Source: Bacteroidota bacterium
GTDB taxonomy: Bacteria; Bacteroidota; Bacteroidia; Cytophagales; Cyclobacteriaceae
DNA length: 64,000 nucleotides
Direction: 5' to 3'
Assembly (NCBI GenBank): GCA_023428695.1
Contig: JAEYWY010000034.1
Span: forward strand, 238,827-302,826
The position numbers and the translations under genes were made by a program. Under the pieces are notes generated by a model, which ran no database searches, was not told where the DNA came from, and worked only from the letters and a program-made list of their open reading frames with translations. Positions 17,669 through 25,347 of the stretch are shown here, one piece after another (the first letter of the stretch is position 1; every line of letters starts with the position of its first letter).

Positions 17669-18146
17669 GGGTTGGAATTATTGGTGTGATTCAAAGTAAA
17701 AAAGGAGGGGTGACAGCGTTGTGTCAGGAGAGATTCGTCATTTCTTTTTTGTTTGTTTCATCAGGCTGAGAGGCGGTGACTGGACACGGTGCTGACCGGC
17801 GTATCTTGCCCCGATCTGAGGTGGGTATGAGAGTGAGTGTCAGTGTGAGTGTGAGTATGAGTATGAGTATGAGTATGAGTATGAGTATGAGTATGAGTAT
17901 GAGTATGAGTATGAGTATGAGTATGAAGTTGTTACCTCAAAGGATACAATTCAAAGTATGAGAGTGGGTGTCAGTGTCAGTGTGAGAGTATGGGAACAGG
18001 GCCCGAGCCTTGGCCAGATGGGCACTGCAGTCCACCAAAAACTCTGAGCAACCCAGCGCCCCTGTGTCTCTGCGTTGGTGTCTTTCACCACTTGTTCAAG
18101 CCGCCCGAATTGACTAGCTTAACCACCCCCACCAGGCACATTTCAC
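17669..18146. other. Intergenic region between cyclase and ribokinase genes
   Basis: 478 bases with no convincing gene. It must contain the cyclase promoter (minus strand) and the ribokinase promoter (plus). The centre is a GAGTAT hexamer array with degenerate GAGTGT and CAGTGT units on both sides (17821-17852 and about 17957-17990). A frame through the array encodes only a Met-Ser repeat and is not a credible gene. The rest (17990-18146) resembles degenerate intergenic sequence. Confidence 0.6.
17853..17926 (+). repeat. GAGTAT hexanucleotide tandem repeat (about 12 copies)
   Basis: Twelve perfect copies of GAGTAT from 17853 to 17924, then a partial unit. Flanking GTGAGT/GTCAGT units show the array grew from a diverged GAGTGT background. 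Perfect short tandem repeats such as this change copy number by replication slippage. Confidence 0.9.
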
Positions 18147-19085
18147 ATGGGTAAAATTCTCGTTGCCGGAAGTTCGAATACAGATCTCATCTCAAAGGTA
18201 GAACGGTTTCCCGCCGCCGGCGAAACAATTCAGGGCAGGTTTTTCATGCAGGCGATGGGCGGGAAGGGAGCCAATCAGGCGCTGGCTGCGCATCGTGCCG
18301 GTGGCAATGTGCAGTTCGCGACATGTGTTGGCGATGACAGCAACGGCACAGCTACGCTGGAGTATTATAAATCCGAAGGTCTTGATGTAACGCTTGTGCG
18401 ACAGATTTCAGGAACACCCTCGGGCACCGCGGTGATATTAGTCAATGATGCAGGAGAAAATGTTATTGTGATTAACCCTGGAGCTAATGGAATGTTTACC
18501 CCTGCCGTTGCTTCAGGTCTTGAACGCGCTATCGGTCAGGCCAGCCTCGTGATGCTTCAGATGGAGATTCCTTATGAAACTGTCGAAGCAATTTGCATGT
18601 CCGCGCATGCGAAGAAGGTGCGCGTTATGCTAAACGTCGCGCCCGCTAAGAAGATCACTGAACAACTCATCCGTCATCTGGACACGATAGTCGTCAACGA
18701 AACAGAAATTGAGACGATTTGTGATACGCGCATAGCGGACCTTGGTGAAATCGCGATAGTCGACAAACTATTCGCAATGGGAACCCAGATTGCGATACTT
18801 ACACTTGGGAGATCAGGAAGTATTGTCAGGACGAAGTCAGGGGCATTTCGCGCATCGGCTTATGAGGTAGAAGCAATTGACACAACTGCTGCAGGGGATA
18901 CGTTTTGTGGAGCGCTTGCTGCGCAGCTTGCCAATGGAATCGCTATCGAAAACGCGATCTTGTTTGCAACTGCGGCTGCTGCGCTTTCCGTGATGCGCAT
19001 GGGTGCGCAACCATCCATTCCCGGCGAAAAGGAGATTTATGAATTTATGAACTCAAAGCCATCGCTGTCAGTTGAGCCCATCTGA
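18147..19085 (+). CDS. rbsK: Ribokinase
   Basis: Phosphorylates ribose at O5 with ATP for entry into the pentose phosphate pathway. The 312-residue product begins with GKILVAGSSNTDL and has the PfkB signature 1 region GGKGANQALAAHRAGG (about residues 36-51) and signature 2 DTTAAGDTFCGAL (about 248-260) with the catalytic Asp. Length and motifs fit ribokinase well. The neighbouring sugar transporter 43 bp downstream supports ribose uptake and phosphorylation as a pair. Confidence 0.9.
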   Translation: MGKILVAGSSNTDLISKVERFPAAGETIQGRFFMQAMGGKGANQALAAHRAGGNVQFATCVGDDSNGTATLEYYKSEGLDVTLVRQISGTPSGTAVILVNDAGENVIVINPGANGMFTPAVASGLERAIGQASLVMLQMEIPYETVEAICMSAHAKKVRVMLNVAPAKKITEQLIRHLDTIVVNETEIETICDTRIADLGEIAIVDKLFAMGTQIAILTLGRSGSIVRTKSGAFRASAYEVEAIDTTAAGDTFCGALAAQLANGIAIENAILFATAAAALSVMRMGAQPSIPGEKEIYEFMNSKPSLSVEPI

Positions 19086-19128
19086 TTCCAAACGCGGGTC
19101 AGGTTACACATGATTCAAATTCCACAGT

Positions 19129-20133
19129 ATGTTCATAGTTGAAAATTACACCACCGCAGTTTTCTTATGTATCATCACAATGTTGTGTTGGGGATCATGG
19201 GGTAACACGCAAAAGCTTGCCGGGAAAACCTGGCGTTATGAGTTATTTTATTGGGACTATGTTATCGGGATAGTCGTACTTTCTTTGGTTTTCGCGTTTA
19301 CACTGGGCAGTATGGGCGACGAGGGCCGAAGTTTTGTCGACGACATTCGCCAGGCCGATACCAGGAATATCGGAAGCGCTTTCCTGGGAGGAATTATCTT
19401 CAATGCGGCAAACATCCTCTTGTCAACAGCTATAGCGATTGCGGGTATGGCAGTAGCGTTTCCCGTGGGAATAGGTATCGCGCTGGTGCTGGGTGTAATT
19501 GTCAACTACATGGGCTCGCAAAAGGGAGACCCTGTGTTATTGTTTACCGGTGTTGCACTCATTATGTTTGCGATTGCACTAAACGCCGTCGCATATCGAA
19601 AAACGACTTCTGGAAATAGTCAGCAGATCTCGACTAAAGGACTTGTAACGTCAGTGATCGCAGGTGTGTTGATGTCATTCTTCTATCGGTTTATCGCTTC
19701 GACAATGGATTTGGAAAATTTCCGTGATCCCGCGCCGGGTTTGATGACACCTTATACCGCGGTCGTAGTTTTTTCCTTTGGTATTCTCGTAAGCAATTTT
19801 GTCTTCAATACAATACTTCTTCGCAAACCGATCAGCGGACCCCCGGCAAGTTACCGGGAGTATTTCCGTGGCGGTTTTGGAACTCACATGGTGGGAGTCC
19901 TCGGCGGAATCATTTGGGGCATTGGAAATTCGCTCAACCTCATTGCAGCGGGAAAGGCAGGCGCGGCAATCTCTTATGGGCTGGGTCAGGGTGCCACACT
20001 GGTCGCAGCCTTGTGGGGTGTGTTTATCTGGAAGGAATTTCGGAACGCACCGAAAGGTGTCGACCTCATGATTGGAATTATGCTCGTTCTTTTCCTTGCA
20101 GGAATCATTACCATCATTGTTGCGGGTCAGTAG
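19129..20133 (+). CDS. GRP/RhaT-type sugar permease of the DMT superfamily
   Basis: A 334-residue integral membrane protein with about ten transmembrane segments and the family start TMLCWGSWGNTQKL. This type groups with RbsU/GlcU glucose-ribose uptake proteins and RhaT. Its position just after ribokinase suggests ribose or nucleoside-derived ribose as substrate; the sequence alone does not prove it. Ends convergent with the receiver gene, overlapping it by 7 bp. Confidence 0.8.
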   Translation: MFIVENYTTAVFLCIITMLCWGSWGNTQKLAGKTWRYELFYWDYVIGIVVLSLVFAFTLGSMGDEGRSFVDDIRQADTRNIGSAFLGGIIFNAANILLSTAIAIAGMAVAFPVGIGIALVLGVIVNYMGSQKGDPVLLFTGVALIMFAIALNAVAYRKTTSGNSQQISTKGLVTSVIAGVLMSFFYRFIASTMDLENFRDPAPGLMTPYTAVVVFSFGILVSNFVFNTILLRKPISGPPASYREYFRGGFGTHMVGVLGGIIWGIGNSLNLIAAGKAGAAISYGLGQGATLVAALWGVFIWKEFRNAPKGVDLMIGIMLVLFLAGIITIIVAGQ

Positions 20134-20552
20134 CCCGCCATGGGTACATGCGTGTCATTAGTGCGCATATGCGCGATGACATCACGGAGTCCACGCAGCA
20201 AATATGGCTTGCTGAGGAAATGTTTAAAACCTCTTGCGGCAGCTTTCTCGCGATCTTTGGGATTACTTGAACCCGTGAACGCGACCAGTTCAATACGGTG
20301 TTTGCCGCAGATGGGCAGCCCCGCGAAGGCGTCCGCGAATTCAAAACCGTTCATACCGGGAAGCAGAATTTCCATAACGATAACGTTGGGCAGGGGATAG
20401 CCACGTTCTTCGCGCATAACAAGATACTGAAGGGCCTCGAGGCCACTTCGTGCAATGTGCACTTCACTTACAACTCCGGACGACAGCAAGATCTTTTCAT
20501 TGATTTTGTTGAGTTGAGTGTCGTTGTCAACAAGCAGAACGCGTGCCTTCAT
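20127..20552 (-). CDS. Stand-alone receiver domain with Glu at the phospho-acceptor site
   Basis: A 141-residue CheY-like protein: the acidic pocket is VLLVDND (about residues 5-11), the switch Thr is in VAFTGSS, and the conserved Lys is in LSKPY. At the usual phospho-Asp position the sequence is VIVMEILLPGMNG, with Glu 61 encoded GAA. It therefore probably cannot be phosphorylated normally and may mimic the active state. Its start overlaps the upstream YwqK-like gene by 4 bp (ATGA). Last gene of the minus-strand sigma-54 locus. Confidence 0.82.
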   Translation of the reverse strand: MKARVLLVDNDTQLNKINEKILLSSGVVSEVHIARSGLEALQYLVMREERGYPLPNVIVMEILLPGMNGFEFADAFAGLPICGKHRIELVAFTGSSNPKDREKAAARGFKHFLSKPYLLRGLRDVIAHMRTNDTHVPMAGY

Positions 20553-20938
20553 CTCGCTATCGATTTGGTGTTGTCTAATAACATGTTACATTCCCTGCCG
20601 GATGCCATAAGTTGATTATCGACAAAGTAGAGGTTTCTGATGTTGTCGCCCTGTTCGTCGTAAACACGGAAATACCCTTCGCGTGAACCGTCGACAAACA
20701 TTCCCGTGCTGTAGACGTGCCCGCACGGATGGAAGGAACTGAAACGACCATGGGGAATACCGTGATTGTAGTGTTCTTCAATCATGATGCTCCCCGTATG
20801 GTCGTAGTACTCGCGCCACAATCCATGTTTCTTCCCATTAACATATACACCTTCCGAGACGAGTACGCCGTGTTTGTTGAACTCCTTGTATTTCCCGTTT
20901 CTTTCACTGTTGGTTTCTTTCCTTAAAGCACTCATCAT
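20549..20938 (-). CDS. YwqK/MORN-repeat protein
   Basis: The product contains tandem MORN-like units of the YwqK type (GVYVNGKKHGLWREYY, EEHYNHGIPHGRFSSF, GMFVDGSREGYFRVY) over about residues 20-110. YwqK proteins are annotated as antitoxin-like in some genomes, but function is unproven; no toxin gene is visible next to it. The start is uncertain: 20938 is preceded by GTGGAGAT, while ATG 20959 in the same frame would overlap the Cys-rich gene by 14 bp. Co-transcribed with its neighbours on both sides. Confidence 0.7.
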   Translation of the reverse strand: MMSALRKETNSERNGKYKEFNKHGVLVSEGVYVNGKKHGLWREYYDHTGSIMIEEHYNHGIPHGRFSSFHPCGHVYSTGMFVDGSREGYFRVYDEQGDNIRNLYFVDNQLMASGRECNMLLDNTKSIAR

Positions 20939-20945
20939 ATCTCCA

Positions 20946-21227
20946 CTATTTGAATTCATTACAATGCCATACACCAATACGCCTGCCGGGCAGGGAGCAA
21001 TGCGCTGCGTTATCACACGTCTTGCATAATCCGCGAAGAGAATCGTCCGCCACAGCGGATTCATCTGCGTCAAACATTTCGCAGTCAATGATTGCCTTGT
21101 CCGCACGTCTGAAAAACGGACAATGGCTTACATGACGACATGTTGTACACAGCCCCTTCAGTTCATCGATTAGCATCTCCTCAAACTGATTTGCAGACCG
21201 CACTTGATAACCCATGCGATGCGCCAT
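20946..21227 (-). CDS. Small protein with duplicated four-cysteine motif
   Basis: The 93-residue product carries two copies of GLC-x-TC with spacing C-x2-C-x5-C-x(11-12)-C: Cys 27, 30, 36, 49 and Cys 68, 71, 77, 89. Each copy ends C-x-x-F. Eight cysteines in two matched sets point to zinc or iron-sulfur binding, or redox sensing. I do not recognise a named family. It is located 104 bp after the NtrC-type gene and just before the YwqK-like gene, within a signalling locus, so a sensory or regulatory role is plausible. Confidence 0.75.
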   Translation of the reverse strand: MAHRMGYQVRSANQFEEMLIDELKGLCTTCRHVSHCPFFRRADKAIIDCEMFDADESAVADDSLRGLCKTCDNAAHCSLPGRRIGVWHCNEFK

Positions 21228-21331
21228 TCCAAATTGTGTACCACGTTCAGGAAAGGCCGTTTTGTCGGGAAAAACAGGTTAATTTGGAAAGTAGACCGGA
21301 GAAAAAATGTTCACTGGAGAGAAATTCCCCA

Positions 21332-22672
21332 TCAGGCGCGTCCGCCTTTTCTGATTTTTTCGCGCAATGTTTTGCGGTCGATGCCGAGTATTTCGGCACT
21401 GCGTGAGATATTGTTCTTGTTGGCAGCAAGCACATCCATGATATACTCGCGTTCGACGTCTTCCAGCTTTCTGTCGAGGTGCTTGCCAACGCGCGCAGTG
21501 AAACGAAACGCTTCGGGAAGGTCGGGCGCATCGATGGTATCCTCATCGACCATAATCACAAGGCGGTGAACGAGATTTTGCAGCTCGCGGACATTGCCGG
21601 GCCACGGATAACGTGTCAATGCCTGCATGGCGCGCTGAGAGAACCGCATCGGGCGTCGCCCGAGTTCCTGAACGTACTTCGAGACAAAGAAGTCAAGCAG
21701 AAGCGGAATATCACCGATGCGTTCGCGTAATGGCGGAAGATCAATCGTAATGATGTTAAGGCGGTAATAAAGGTCTTCCCTGAATGATCCGTTTTTAACC
21801 AGTTTCATCAGGTCAACGTTGGTGGCAGCCACCACGCGCACATTAACGCGTTGTGCTTTTTTTGATCCCACCATGTAGAATTCTTTTTCCTGCAGAACCC
21901 GAAGCAACTTTGCCTGCATAGCCAGGCTTGTATTGCTGATTTCGTCGAGGAAAATTGTCCCACCATCCGCGGTCTGGAAGAATCCGGCCCTGGTTTCGGC
22001 GGCACCGGTAAACGCACCCTTCACATAGCCAAACAGTTCACTTTCGAGCAAGGGATCCGGTATGCTTCCGCAATTGACCGGAACAAATGGTGCAGCAGAC
22101 GATAAGCTTCCGTAGTGAAGTGCACGTGCGACGAGTTCTTTGCCTGTGCCGCTTTCGCCGGTAATGAGGACAGAAGCATTGGTGTTTTTCGCCTTGTTAA
22201 TGGTCTTGAAAACCTCGTGCATTGGCAATGAATCACCGATGATTCCAAATGTCTGGCGGGCAGGTCGCGGATGTTCCTTGCGCCGGCGGAACGTGCGTTC
22301 AAGAACGCGTGCCACCGCCTTATACAACTCTTCATCCGTAAACGGTTTCACGACGTATTCTTCGGCGCCGGTCTTAATGGACTCAACAGCGCCCTGAATA
22401 GAAGGGAACCCTGTGATTACAAGAATTCCAACGCCCTTGAAGTTTTCAACCACATGACGGATTAATTCCGTCCCGTGTTTGTCAGGCATCTTGAGGTCCG
22501 TAATAACCAGGTCGATATCAAGCGCATTAAGCAATCTCACTGCTGCGGTCACGCTGCGTGCATCGTACACCTGGTATCCTGCTGACTCGAGATTTCTCCG
22601 GATGAGTTCAACGGTCTCCGGCATATCGTCCACCACCAGTATGTTAGCATTGCTGATGTCAGTCTTCTTCAT
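21332..22672 (-). CDS. Sigma-54 dependent NtrC-family response regulator
   Basis: A 446-residue activator: receiver (about 10-125, phospho-Asp in LVITDLKMPDKHG, Lys in VVKPF), AAA+ domain (about 150-385) with Walker A GESGTGKEL, the sigma-54 contact motif GAFTGA, Walker B GGTIFLDEI, and a Fis-type helix-turn-helix (about 405-442, RSAEILGIDRKTLREKI). All parts needed to open sigma-54 promoters are present. Its start overlaps the stop of the sensor kinase gene by 4 bp, so the two are a cognate pair. Confidence 0.93.
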   Translation of the reverse strand: MKKTDISNANILVVDDMPETVELIRRNLESAGYQVYDARSVTAAVRLLNALDIDLVITDLKMPDKHGTELIRHVVENFKGVGILVITGFPSIQGAVESIKTGAEEYVVKPFTDEELYKAVARVLERTFRRRKEHPRPARQTFGIIGDSLPMHEVFKTINKAKNTNASVLITGESGTGKELVARALHYGSLSSAAPFVPVNCGSIPDPLLESELFGYVKGAFTGAAETRAGFFQTADGGTIFLDEISNTSLAMQAKLLRVLQEKEFYMVGSKKAQRVNVRVVAATNVDLMKLVKNGSFREDLYYRLNIITIDLPPLRERIGDIPLLLDFFVSKYVQELGRRPMRFSQRAMQALTRYPWPGNVRELQNLVHRLVIMVDEDTIDAPDLPEAFRFTARVGKHLDRKLEDVEREYIMDVLAANKNNISRSAEILGIDRKTLREKIRKGGRA

Positions 22673-23778
22673 CGCCGTTTTTTCCTTTCCTTGTTTATCG
22701 GGAGAACAATTTCGAAACGTGTGCCTTTACCCGGAGTACTTTGTAACGAGATGGTGCCGTTGTGTGATTCGACAATTCCCTGCACCACGGAAAGCCCTAA
22801 ACCGGTTCCCTGTCCGGGTGGCTTTGTTGTAAAGAAGGGCTCAAATATCTTTCGTTTGATATCGGCAGGCATACCGATTCCGTTGTCTCTTACGATGAGC
22901 GCGACACCACCTTCGCGTTTGCGCGTAGCTACGGTAATCACGCCGCCATCAGGCATCGCGTAGACCGAGTTCGTGATTAGGTTCACGAGAACCTGGCCGA
23001 GTTGGACTTCGTCCGCCCTGATTTCGGGCAACGTTTCATCAAGCTGTTTTACCATTTCAATTCCACTGCTTTGAAACCGGACATCAATGAAGTACAGAAT
23101 GTTTTCCACAACGGCGTTAAGATTTACGACAGCCCATTGCTGTGGCATCTGGCGGGAAAAGATCATCAGTTTCTTAATGATTTCCCGTGAATACAATGAC
23201 GCTTTTATAATGCGTTCAATGTCTTCTTCCTGCTGGTGATTCAGGTTCCCGGCTTTCCTGATCAATTGGGCAAAGCCGAGAACGCGACCCAGGGGCTCAT
23301 TCAGTTCGTGTGCAATTCCCGCGGAAAGTTCTCCCACGAAGGCAAGGCGCTCAACGTGTTGAAGCTGCAACTGAAGTTTTCGTTTGTCATCTTCAACTGC
23401 TGCGCGATTAATGACAAGTGAGAGCTCACGCGCAACGGCCTGCAGCAATCGCTTCTCCTCCGGCAGAAAGGACTGACTCACACCCCGGCTTTGGCGATAC
23501 CCGATTCTGATGCTGCCGTACTTTTTCTTTCCATAAACCAGTTTTGATTCGATGCCTTTGAGGCTGCTGCCGTACCGGGGCGTCTCATACCGTTTTGAAC
23601 TGACGATGATGACCGCCTCTGCCAGTTGGCGATGCTGCATGGCGTTAGGTACTATTCGAAGGATTTCATTGAATACAACCTCGAGATCACTGTCGGCTTC
23701 CCATGCCACCTTTGAAAGTTCATAGAGGCAATTGAGTTCCTTAACCCGTTCGCGAAGCTTGTGTTCCGTCGTGTTCAT
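22669..23778 (-). CDS. GAF-domain sensor histidine kinase
   Basis: A soluble 369-residue kinase with no membrane segment. A GAF-like sensor region fills about residues 1-150 (HKLRERVKELNCLYELSK at the start is a coiled lead-in), then HisKA with GELSAGIAHELNEPLGRVLGF, N-box LVNLITNSVYAM, G1 DNGIGMP, and G2 GTGLGLSVVQGI. The kinase core resembles NtrB-like partners of sigma-54 activators. First gene of the minus-strand operon; a dyad and a divergent sigma-54 promoter lie upstream. Confidence 0.92.
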   Translation of the reverse strand: MNTTEHKLRERVKELNCLYELSKVAWEADSDLEVVFNEILRIVPNAMQHRQLAEAVIIVSSKRYETPRYGSSLKGIESKLVYGKKKYGSIRIGYRQSRGVSQSFLPEEKRLLQAVARELSLVINRAAVEDDKRKLQLQLQHVERLAFVGELSAGIAHELNEPLGRVLGFAQLIRKAGNLNHQQEEDIERIIKASLYSREIIKKLMIFSRQMPQQWAVVNLNAVVENILYFIDVRFQSSGIEMVKQLDETLPEIRADEVQLGQVLVNLITNSVYAMPDGGVITVATRKREGGVALIVRDNGIGMPADIKRKIFEPFFTTKPPGQGTGLGLSVVQGIVESHNGTISLQSTPGKGTRFEIVLPINKERKKRR

Positions 23779-23864
23779 ACCGGTGCAAACATACGCATTT
23801 CAACACCGCCGCGGCAGAATGACCGCTTAGAAATTCATTGGAGCGGTGAGTAATTTTTACCCAC

Positions 23865-23880
23865 CGGGGAGTTTTCCCCG
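23865..23880. promoter_or_regulatory. Candidate activator-binding dyad
   Basis: CGGGGA, four bases, TCCCCG form a perfect 6+6 inverted repeat between the two divergent transcription units. Its centre is about 85 bp before the predicted start of the sigma-54 transcript, a usual place for an enhancer-binding protein, and about 95 bp before the kinase start, so it could serve both. A terminator is unlikely as no T-run follows. Confidence 0.45.
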
Positions 23881-23933
23881 TGCGTTATTTGCTTTACAAT
23901 ACGAATGGGGGTGAAAACAGGAGGATATGGAAA

Positions 23934-23949
23934 TGGCACGTTTAGTGCA
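23934..23949 (+). promoter_or_regulatory. Sigma-54 (-24/-12) promoter
   Basis: TGGCACG, four bases, GTGCA. The diagnostic GG and GC are exactly ten bases apart, and only one base differs from the consensus TGGCACG-N4-TTGCA (G for the first T of TTGC). Transcription would begin near 23960 and run into the 55-residue membrane-protein gene at 24030. A sigma-54 activator gene lies 1.3 kb away on the other strand. Confidence 0.65.
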
Positions 23950-24029
23950 TCCATACAATGCCGACGGAGCGGGTACGTTTTCATGATGACACCCGATGTC
24001 GAGTTGCGCAACCTATAACCCGGGAATTT

Positions 24030-24197
24030 ATGAGAATCCACACCATTCGCCTTCTCGTCCTTTTTGGACTCGTATTGTTTGCGGCATATGCAAGTCACGA
24101 GGCGGGAGTAAAGGCACAAGCTATTTGGAAAAAGAACCAGGTATCTGATACAGAATTCGTCGCGGATGACACCCGGGCGTCGCTACGATTGTACTAA
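24030..24197 (+). CDS. Small membrane protein under sigma-54 control
   Basis: A 55-residue product: MRIHTIRLLVLFGLVLFAAYASHE gives one basic-flanked membrane helix or uncleaved signal anchor, then a short polar tail ending RASLRLY. The ATG at 24030 is preferred over one at 23958 because the predicted sigma-54 start is near 23960. Its stop abuts the end of the convergent AraC gene. Function unknown; being the only gene directly behind the promoter, it is the likely output, or part of the output, of the NtrC-type system. Confidence 0.55.
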   Translation: MRIHTIRLLVLFGLVLFAAYASHEAGVKAQAIWKKNQVSDTEFVADDTRASLRLY

Positions 24198-25127
24198 TCA
24201 GGCACACTCGCCGGCTTCCTGTTCCTGGGCCACAGTTCGTAGCCTGTGCTGAAGAGGTGAAGTTCCGTAGGTTTCTTTAAACACTTTGACAAAGTGCGTG
24301 GTGTTTTTGAAACCACTTTTGCCGGCGATATCTCCAACGGAATCTCCGGATGTTTCAATGAGCTGTCTCGCATATTGAATACGTGCACGGATGACCCATT
24401 TTCCGGGAGACATTCCATAAACTTCTTTGAAGTCGGCCTTGAAGGCAGACAGGCTTCTCGCGGCAAGGCGGGCATACTCGTCAAGGCTCATCGGCAGCAT
24501 GAATGAACGCTCCATCACTTCGCGAATTGGAATTTTGCCGCAGTCTTTCATTGAACTCATGCAGTTTGCAAGCGCCGGATTTTGCCGGTTAGTCAGAATG
24601 TTGAGTATCGCCTCTTCAAACTTGAGCCTGAGCAATTCCTGACCGGGCGGGGTGTCTTTGCCAAAATAACTCAGCAGCGACTGGAAATACGCGGACAATG
24701 ATTCGTCTACCGGGACCAGAAAGATCGACTCATTTCCGTGAACCTGTTCCGCCTGGTGTTTCCCTGCAACAGAGCGATACTTACTGACAACTCCCTGAAT
24801 GAATTCATCGGTCAGAAAGATGATAAGGGCGCAGTAATCACCCGCGCCATGTTGTGATGCGACGTAGGCACCCTTCCTCACGAACATGGATTCCCCCTGT
24901 TTCGCGACGTGTTCACGGTCGCCGTGAAAGTACTTTATCTCTCCACTAAGTATGAATGCGAAGAAATTTGTGTGGGTCCAGAAGAAGACACGATCACCCT
25001 GGAGCAAACACTTGTATTCAGCCATCAGAAGATCATCAACCTTGAATGTCTTGTAATACTTGCTGTTGGCAACGTAGTCGTAAAAATTCAACATGACGTG
25101 GGTTTTTATGCGGTCACTCAGTGTCAA
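24198..25127 (-). CDS. AraC-family transcriptional regulator
   Basis: A 309-residue regulator. The N-terminal cupin-like sensing domain (about 30-170) contains WTHTNFFAFILSGEIKYFHG, of the ExsA-like type. The C-terminal HTH pair (about 200-300) has ARSLSAFKADFKEVYGMSP and the typical FKNTTHFVKVFKETYGTSP. It is divergent from the Tat-exported DsrE-like, cytochrome and exporter genes, with 220 bp between the starts, so it is the best candidate to control that cluster. Confidence 0.88.
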   Translation of the reverse strand: MTLSDRIKTHVMLNFYDYVANSKYYKTFKVDDLLMAEYKCLLQGDRVFFWTHTNFFAFILSGEIKYFHGDREHVAKQGESMFVRKGAYVASQHGAGDYCALIIFLTDEFIQGVVSKYRSVAGKHQAEQVHGNESIFLVPVDESLSAYFQSLLSYFGKDTPPGQELLRLKFEEAILNILTNRQNPALANCMSSMKDCGKIPIREVMERSFMLPMSLDEYARLAARSLSAFKADFKEVYGMSPGKWVIRARIQYARQLIETSGDSVGDIAGKSGFKNTTHFVKVFKETYGTSPLQHRLRTVAQEQEAGECA

Positions 25128-25347
25128 TACTTCGTCTTGCGTTATCTCCGGTTCACCTAAAGCACTGAGTACTGCAAAGTTGAACTATCCTTGGATGTCA
25201 GAGGGTACGCACCACGGCGGAAAATGTTACAATGACTTCTCAGCAAACTTTTCTGACTGCTGAGAAAACACGTTTTCCAGCCTGCAAACGCAGTTTGGCG
25301 TATCAATAAGCCAGATAGTACAATACTTTTTAACCCAATTATCAACT

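Noticed and set aside
17776..17961. Frame through the GAGTAT array encoding a Met-Ser repeat
   Set aside because: It is forced by the repeat; no start signal, no flanking protein features.
20549..20938. YwqK-like protein as an antitoxin of a toxin-antitoxin pair
   Set aside because: No adjacent toxin-like gene; neighbours are signalling proteins. The antitoxin label for this family is not supported here.
21228..21243. Possible second sigma-54 site before the Cys-rich gene (TGGTACA-N4-TTGGA on the minus strand)
   Set aside because: The -12 GC is GG, and the transcript would begin inside the gene, past its first ATG. Kept only as a weak possibility.
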